NCBI GenBank assembly: GCA_949316495.1
Contig: OX439010.1
Location: 16,858,809 to 16,922,808, forward strand
Direction of reading: 5' to 3'
Source: Amphiduros pacificus
Taxonomy: Eukaryota > Annelida > Polychaeta > Phyllodocida > Hesionidae
Length of the DNA: 64,000 nucleotides
The notes under the pieces are model-generated. The model had not been told where the DNA came from and did no database searches. It worked only from the letters and a program-made list of their open reading frames with translations. A program made the translations under genes and the position numbers. Positions 58,669 through 64,000 of this stretch are shown here, piece after piece. Every line of letters begins with the position of its first letter. Position 1 is the first letter of the stretch.

Positions 58669-59570
58669 AATCTATATTTACTTCTCTTTGGGCTTCACTG
58701 TACTGGATGGTCAGCCACAGCTCAGTGCCACCTGGTTATAGCTTAGCAAAATAGTATAGCCTTGTTTAAACTACAAAAACTATTTTCCCTCGCATTTGTT
58801 TTGACTATAAGGCGGAATGTTCGAGGTTTTAACATGAATAAGCTGGAAGTCTATGGGGAATACAACTATTATCTTGTTGCAAAGTGGGTTTTGGGTCAAT
58901 ATAATTAGTCCACAAACCACAATGAGGCCCAAATGTTGCCCATTCAGAAACTTGACCTGAATACACCAATATGATGCCATATGTATACTCATTTGAAGGG
59001 CTGAAATGTGCTGCATTTCAAATTTTTAAAATAGATCCACTGTAAGAGCATGAATTTCAACAATAAACAGATACATCAAAACCTTGGAAAAAAATCTACT
59101 GGTACCCGCAATACTGCAATGATTCAACTGACAATAGCTAAGTAAACTGTTGATATATTCAGTCCTGAAACCCCCTTCTTATAACCATAGACCCGACAAT
59201 ATTCAATCAGTCTTTGATAAAACTTATTTGATCGCTTATATCACCACTGGCAAATACCAGTTTATGCGAGAAATGGCTTGGTTCATGTTCTGTAAATACA
59301 ATAATTTTCCCCACATATTTTCCTCTCCTATGTAGATTTCTTTGATGACAATAAAACAAAGGTTTGTGTGGCTTTGAGACATATCAATAAAATAAAACAC
59401 TGAAACAGAATTTAAACTATTCTGCCACACTTACTTGCAACTCCAATATTCATGCTTCTATCAAAGGCTTCATCTCCACAATCACCATAATTTATCTCAA
59501 ATTCACTTACCTAAAAAGACAGAAACGATATAATAAATTATTAACATGAAATTAATTCAATATTGTTGTT
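58669..59570. other. intergenic, shared ancient upstream DNA then unrecognised
   Basis: 58670-58870 parallels 51750-51840 and 52190-52245 (CAGCCACAGCTCAGTGCCAC, GAATGTTCGAGGTTTTAAC). The rest, to 59570, holds nothing I recognise. Confidence 0.45.
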
Positions 59571-59577
59571 GCAGCAC

Positions 59578-62110
59578 TGGCAAAGTTGCAGGGGTAGAGG
59601 GTGGTGGTGGCTGATAGTTGGGAGGGGTAGAGGGTGGTGGTGGCTGATAGTTGGGAGGGGTAGAGGGTGGTGGTGGCTGGTAGTTGGGAGGGGTAGAGGG
59701 TGGTGGTGGTGGCTGATAGTTGGGAGGGGTAGAGGGTGGTGGTGGCTGATAGTTGGGAGGGGTAGAGGGTGGTGGTGGCTGATAGTTGGGAGGGGTAGAG
59801 GGTGGTGGTGGCTGATAGTTGGGAGGGTAGAGGGTGGTGGTGGCTGATAGTTGGGAGGATAGAGGGTGGTGGTGGCTGATAGTTGGGAGGGGTAGAGGGT
59901 GGTGGTGGCTGATAGTTGGGAGGGGTAGAGGGTGGTGGTGGCTGATAGTTGGGAGGGGTAGAGTGTGGTGGTGGCTGATAGTTTGGAGGGGTAGAGGGTG
60001 GTGGTGGCTGATAGTTGGGAGGGGTAAAGGGTGGTGGTGGTTGATAGTTGGCAGGGGTAGAGGGTGGTGGTGGCTGGTAGTTGGGAGGGGTAGAGGGTGG
60101 TGGTGGTTGATAGTTGGCAGGGGTAGAGGGTGGTGGTGGCTGGTAGTTGGGAGGGGTAGAGGGTGGTGGTGGCTGGTAGTTGGGAGGGGTAGAGGGTGGT
60201 GGTGGCTGGTAGTTGGGAGGGGTAGAGGGTGGTGGTGGTGGCTGATAGTTGGGAGGGGTAGAGGGTGGTGGTGGCTGATAGTTGGCAGGGGTAGAGGGTG
60301 GTGGTTGATAGTTGGCAGGGGTAGAGGGTGGTGGTGGCTGGTAGTTGGGAGGGGTAGAGGGTGGTGGTGGCTGGTAGTTGGGAGGGGTAGAGGGTGGTGG
60401 TGGTTGATAGTTGGCAGGGGTAGAAGGTGGTGGTGGCTGATAGTTGGGAGGGTAGAGGGTGGTGGTGGCTGATAGTTGGGAGGGGTAGAAGGTGGTGGTG
60501 GCTGATAGTTGGGAGGGTAGAGGGTGGTGGTGGCTGGTAGTTGGCAGGGGTAGAGGGTGGTGGTGGCTGATAGTTGGCAGGGGTAGAGGGTGGTGGTGGC
60601 TGATAGTTGGGAGGGTAGAGGGTGGTGGTGGCTGATAGTTGGGAGGGTAGAGGGTGGTGGTGGCTGATAGTTGGGAGGGGTAGAAGGTGGTGGTGGCTGA
60701 TAGTTGGGAGGGGTAGAAGGTGGTGGTGGCTGATAGTTGGGAGGGTAGAGGGTGGTGGTGGCTGGTAGTTGGGAGGGGTAGAGGGTGGTGGTGGCTGATA
60801 GTTGGGAGGGGTAGAGGGTGGTGGTGGCTGATAGTTGGGAGGGGTAGAGGGTGGTGGCTGATAGTTGGGAGGGGTAGAGGGTGGTGGTGGCTGATAGTTG
60901 GGAGGGGTAGAGGGTGGTGGTGGCTGATAGTTGGGAGGGGTAGAAGGTGGTGGTGGCTGATAGTTGGGAGGGGTAGAGGGTGGTGGTGGCTGATAGTTGG
61001 GAGGGGTAGAGGGTGGTGGTGGCTGGTAGTTGGGAGGGGTAGAGGGTGGTGGTGGCTGATAGTTGGGAGGGGTAGAGGGTGGTGGTGGCTGATAGTTGGG
61101 AGGGGTAGAAGGTGGTGGTGGCTGATAGTTGGCAGGGGTAGAGGGTGGTGGTGGCTGATAGTTGGGAGGGGTAGAAGGTGGTGGTGGCTGATAGTTGGGA
61201 GGGGTAGAGGGTGGTGGTGGCTGATAGTTGGGAGGGGTAGAGGGTGGTGGTGGCTGATAGTTGGGAGGGGTAGAGGGTGGTGGTGGCTGATAGTTGGGAG
61301 GGGTAGAGGGTGGTGGTGGCTGATAGTTGGGAGGGTAGAGGGTGGTGGTGGCTGACAGTTGGGAGGGGTAGAGGGTGGTGGTGGCTGGTAGTTGGGAGGG
61401 GTAGAGGGTGGTGGTGGCTGATAGTTGGGAGGGGTAGAAGGTGGTGGTGGCTGATAGTTGGGAGGGGTAGAAGGTGGTGGTGGCTGGTAGTTGGGAGGGG
61501 TAGAGGGTGGTGGTGGCTGGTAGTTGGGAGGGGTAGAGGGTGGTGGTGGCTGGTAGTTGGGAGGGGTAGAGGGTGGTGGTGGTGGCTGGTAGTTGGGAGG
61601 GGTAGAGGGTGGTGGTGGCTGGTAGTTGGGAGGGGTAGAGGGTGGTGGTGGCTGGTAGTTGGGAGGGGTAGAAGGTGGTGGTGGCTGGTAGTTGGGAGGG
61701 GTAGAGGGTGGTGGTGGCTGATAGTTGGGAGGGGTAGAAGGTGGTGGTGGCTGGTAGTTGGGAGGAGTAGAGGGTGGTGGTGGCTGGTAGTTGGGAGGGG
61801 TAGAGGGTGATGGTGGCTGATAGTTGGGAGGGGTAGAGGGTGGTGGTGGCTGATAGTTGGGAGGGGTAGAAGGTGGTGGTGGCTGGTAGTTGGGAGGGGT
61901 AGAGGGTGATGGTTGCTGGTAGTTGGGAGGGGTAGAGGGTGGTGGTGGCTGGTAGTTGGGAGGGGTAGAGGGTGATGGTGGCTGGTAGTTGGGAGGGGTA
62001 GAGGGTGGTGGTGGCTGGTAGTTGGGAGGGGTAGAGGGTGGTGGTGGCTGATAGTTGGGAGGGGTAGAAGGTGGTGGTGGCTGATAGTTGGGAGGGGTAG
62101 AGGGTGATGG
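59578..62110. repeat. 33-bp G-rich minisatellite, about 77 units
   Basis: Unit GGGTAGAGGGTGGTGGTGGC plus TGATAGTTGGGAG. Most units are 33 bp, with some of 30, 32 or 36 bp. It is G-rich on the plus strand with many GGG/GG tracts. The minus strand reads as STPPNYQPPPP repeats, but units of 32 bp shift the frame repeatedly, and all three frames stay open because the unit contains no stop on that strand. Therefore the 860-residue frame is not evidence for a protein. Confidence 0.9.
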
Positions 62111-62325
62111 CTCATAACAGAGATATTTAAACATTGTGTTAAATGTCTCTGCTCATAGTTGGGAGGGGCTGTTGGGGTTTTTCAGTGTGGTTTGGACATC
62201 CTATTCAAACATTCATTATTCAAAATAGGATAGGGGTAGATTTTTATTTTTATTTTATTTTTTGATAAAAGTGATCATAACTAATATATGGAGAATGGAA
62301 ATATATATAAATGAATTTTTAATGT

Positions 62326-64000
62326 AAACATAGGCATCAGAGATGCATCAACCCTCAGCCCTGGCAACTTATTGCACAACATTCGCTCCACACAATATTT
62401 GTGAACAAAACATCACTGCACCAAGGCAAATTGATGCAGGGGTAAAAAAACCCATAAAATCTACTTCCTTTGATAGCTTATGTGTGTCAATTATCATGAA
62501 ACTGTCATAATTTACTCTAGAATTATTGAGATGATGGGCCAGTGACCTTGAAAAGCAGGTTAAGGTCACCGTCCATCAAACTCATCTGGAGTCTTCCCAG
62601 ATGTTTATGTGTGTCAATTTTCATGAAGCTGCCATTATTTGTTCTTGAGTTATTGCAATGATGTGGATTTGACATGATTGTCCCTGTGACCTTGAAAAGT
62701 AGGTGAAGGTCATGTTCCATCAAGAGAAGTCTGAGGTCTTCACCAGATGCTTATGTGTGTCAAGTCTCATAAAGCTGCCATCATTCGTTCTCGAGTTATA
62801 GCAATGATAGGGATTTCACATGATTGTACCTGTAACCTTGAAAAGTAGGTGAAGGTCATGTTCCATACAAAAATGTCTGAGGTTTTCATCAGATGCTTAT
62901 GTGTGTCAAGTTTCATGAAGCTGCCATCATTTGTTCTTGAGTTATCGCGATGACAAGGATGATTTCACATAATTGTCCCCGTGACCTTGAATAGTTGGTG
63001 AAGGTCATGTTTCATAAAAAAAAAATCTGAGGTCTTCACCAGATGCATATGGGTGTCAAATCTCATAAAGCTGCCATCAATTGTTCTTGAGTTATTGCGA
63101 TTCTTGTGATTTCACATAATTGTCCCTGTGACCTTGAAAAATAGGTCAAGGTCGCCATCTACCGAACTAGTCTGAGGTTTTCACCAGATGCTTATGCGTG
63201 TCAAGTTTCATGAAGCTACCATCATTTGTTCTAGAGTTATCACGATGACAAGGATGATTTCACATAATTGTCCATGTGACCTTGAAAAGTAGGTGAAGGT
63301 CATGTTCCGAGGTCTTCGCCAGATGCTTATGGGTGTCAAATCTCATAAAGCTGCCATCATTTGTTCTTGAGTTATTGCGATTCTTGGGATTTCACATAAT
63401 TATCCCCGTGACCTTGAAAAATAGGTCAAGGTCGCCGTCCACCGAACTAGTCCGAGGTTTTCACCAGATGCTTATGCGTGTAAAGTTTCATGAAGCTGCC
63501 ATCATTTGTTCTTGAGTTATCACGATGACAAGGATGATTTCACATAATTGTCCCTGTGACCTTAAAGTAGGTGAAGGTCATGTTTCATAGAAAAAATTCT
63601 GAGGTCTTCACCAGATGCTTGTGTGTGTCAAATCTCATAAAGCTGCCATCATTCATTCTTGAGTTATTGCGATTCTTGGGATTTCACATAATTGTCCCTG
63701 TGACCTTGAAAAATAGGTCAAGGTCGCCGTCCATCAAACCCGTCCGAGGTTTTCACCAGATGCTTACGTGTGTCAAGTTACATGAAGCTGCCATCATTTG
63801 TCCTCGAGTTATCGCGATGACAAGGATGATTTCACATAATTGTCCATGTGACCTTGAAAAGTAGGTGAAGGTCATGTTTCATATAAAAACATTGAGGTCT
63901 TCACCAGATGCATATGGGTGTCAAATCTCATAAAGCTACCATCATTTGTTCTTGAGTTATTACGATTCTTGGGAATTCACATAATTGTCCCTGTGACCTT
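62326..64000 (+). mobile_element. helentron-like non-autonomous element, copy 3, cut by window end
   Basis: Head AAACATAGGCATCAGAGATG and ACCCTCAGCCCTGG, the same AACATTCGCTCCACACAATA region as copies 1 and 2, then at least ten units of about 147 bp up to the last base. The microsatellite and 3' hairpin must lie beyond the window. Confidence 0.75.

Noticed and set aside
59552-62134. 860-aa and 852-aa Pro-rich proteins on the minus strand
   Set aside because: Two frames are open together, the repeat pattern jumps between frames, and the ends are unrelated sequence. Treated as a minisatellite.
1-64000. Retroviral, LTR, LINE or Polinton coding regions
   Set aside because: No reverse transcriptase, integrase, capsid, envelope or polymerase motif is visible in any long frame of this window.

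Overview
This is eukaryotic nuclear DNA, AT-rich, with large intergenic spaces, many short transposon relics and long minisatellites. It most likely comes from a marine invertebrate. A mollusc or other lophotrochozoan fits the helentron/pearl-like elements with internal about 147-bp repeats and a CATA microsatellite, but the sequence alone does not prove the phylum. I found no rRNA, tRNA, retroviral or Polinton-like genes.

The only protein genes I can support belong to one tandem family of C2H2 zinc-finger genes, all transcribed from the minus strand. I number them ZNF-1 to ZNF-16 from left to right. Thirteen look intact: 1, 2, 4, 5, 7, 8, 9, 10, 11, 12, 13, 15 and 16. ZNF-3 is truncated and decayed, ZNF-6 is a finger-only relic, and ZNF-14 is a pseudogene with a frameshift and a nonsense codon. 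A further N-terminal relic lies at 23553-23623. Each intact gene is one uninterrupted coding exon. It starts with a conserved MAEQ/MTEQ peptide, followed by an acidic, low-complexity N-terminal region of about 170-330 residues and then 5 to 19 fingers joined mostly by TGEKP-type linkers. The N-terminal region carries 2-7 copies of a psi-K-x-E motif (VKSE, IKEE, MKSE, VKTE) about 12-15 residues apart, then a conserved SPVIIAPI motif just before the fingers. This looks like an array of SUMO-acceptor sites plus a SUMO-interacting motif. I recognise no KRAB, SCAN, BTB or ZAD domain.

Layout: 0-8 kb holds the young pair ZNF-1/ZNF-2. 9.3-11.6 kb is a helentron-like element next to the broken ZNF-3. 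13.7-18.4 kb holds ZNF-4 and ZNF-5. 18.65-20.03 kb is a C-rich minisatellite, followed by the ZNF-6 relic. 20.8-30.7 kb holds ZNF-7, -8 and -9. 30.7-37.3 kb is a transposon-rich gap with a second helentron-like copy, a hAT-like element and another hairpin-ended element. 37.4-43.9 kb holds ZNF-10 and ZNF-11. 44.6-45.3 kb is a second minisatellite. 46.3-58.5 kb holds ZNF-12 to ZNF-16. 59.58-62.11 kb is a 33-bp minisatellite, and a third helentron-like copy runs off the right edge.

Most genes share a 5' block 100-700 bp upstream of the ATG. It holds a TGACACCAGATGG core, a TCTTCANTG segment, in some copies a good splice donor, and an AAGGTCAAGGACA sequence. A pyrimidine-rich splice acceptor often lies 20-50 bp before the ATG. 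This suggests a common non-coding first exon and short 5' intron co-duplicated with each gene, so the copies are probably co-regulated. Paralogue pairs (1/2, 3/4, 7/10, 8/9, 13/16, 14/15), shared 3' flanks, fused double arrays and amplified two-finger modules show active duplication, gene conversion and finger turnover.
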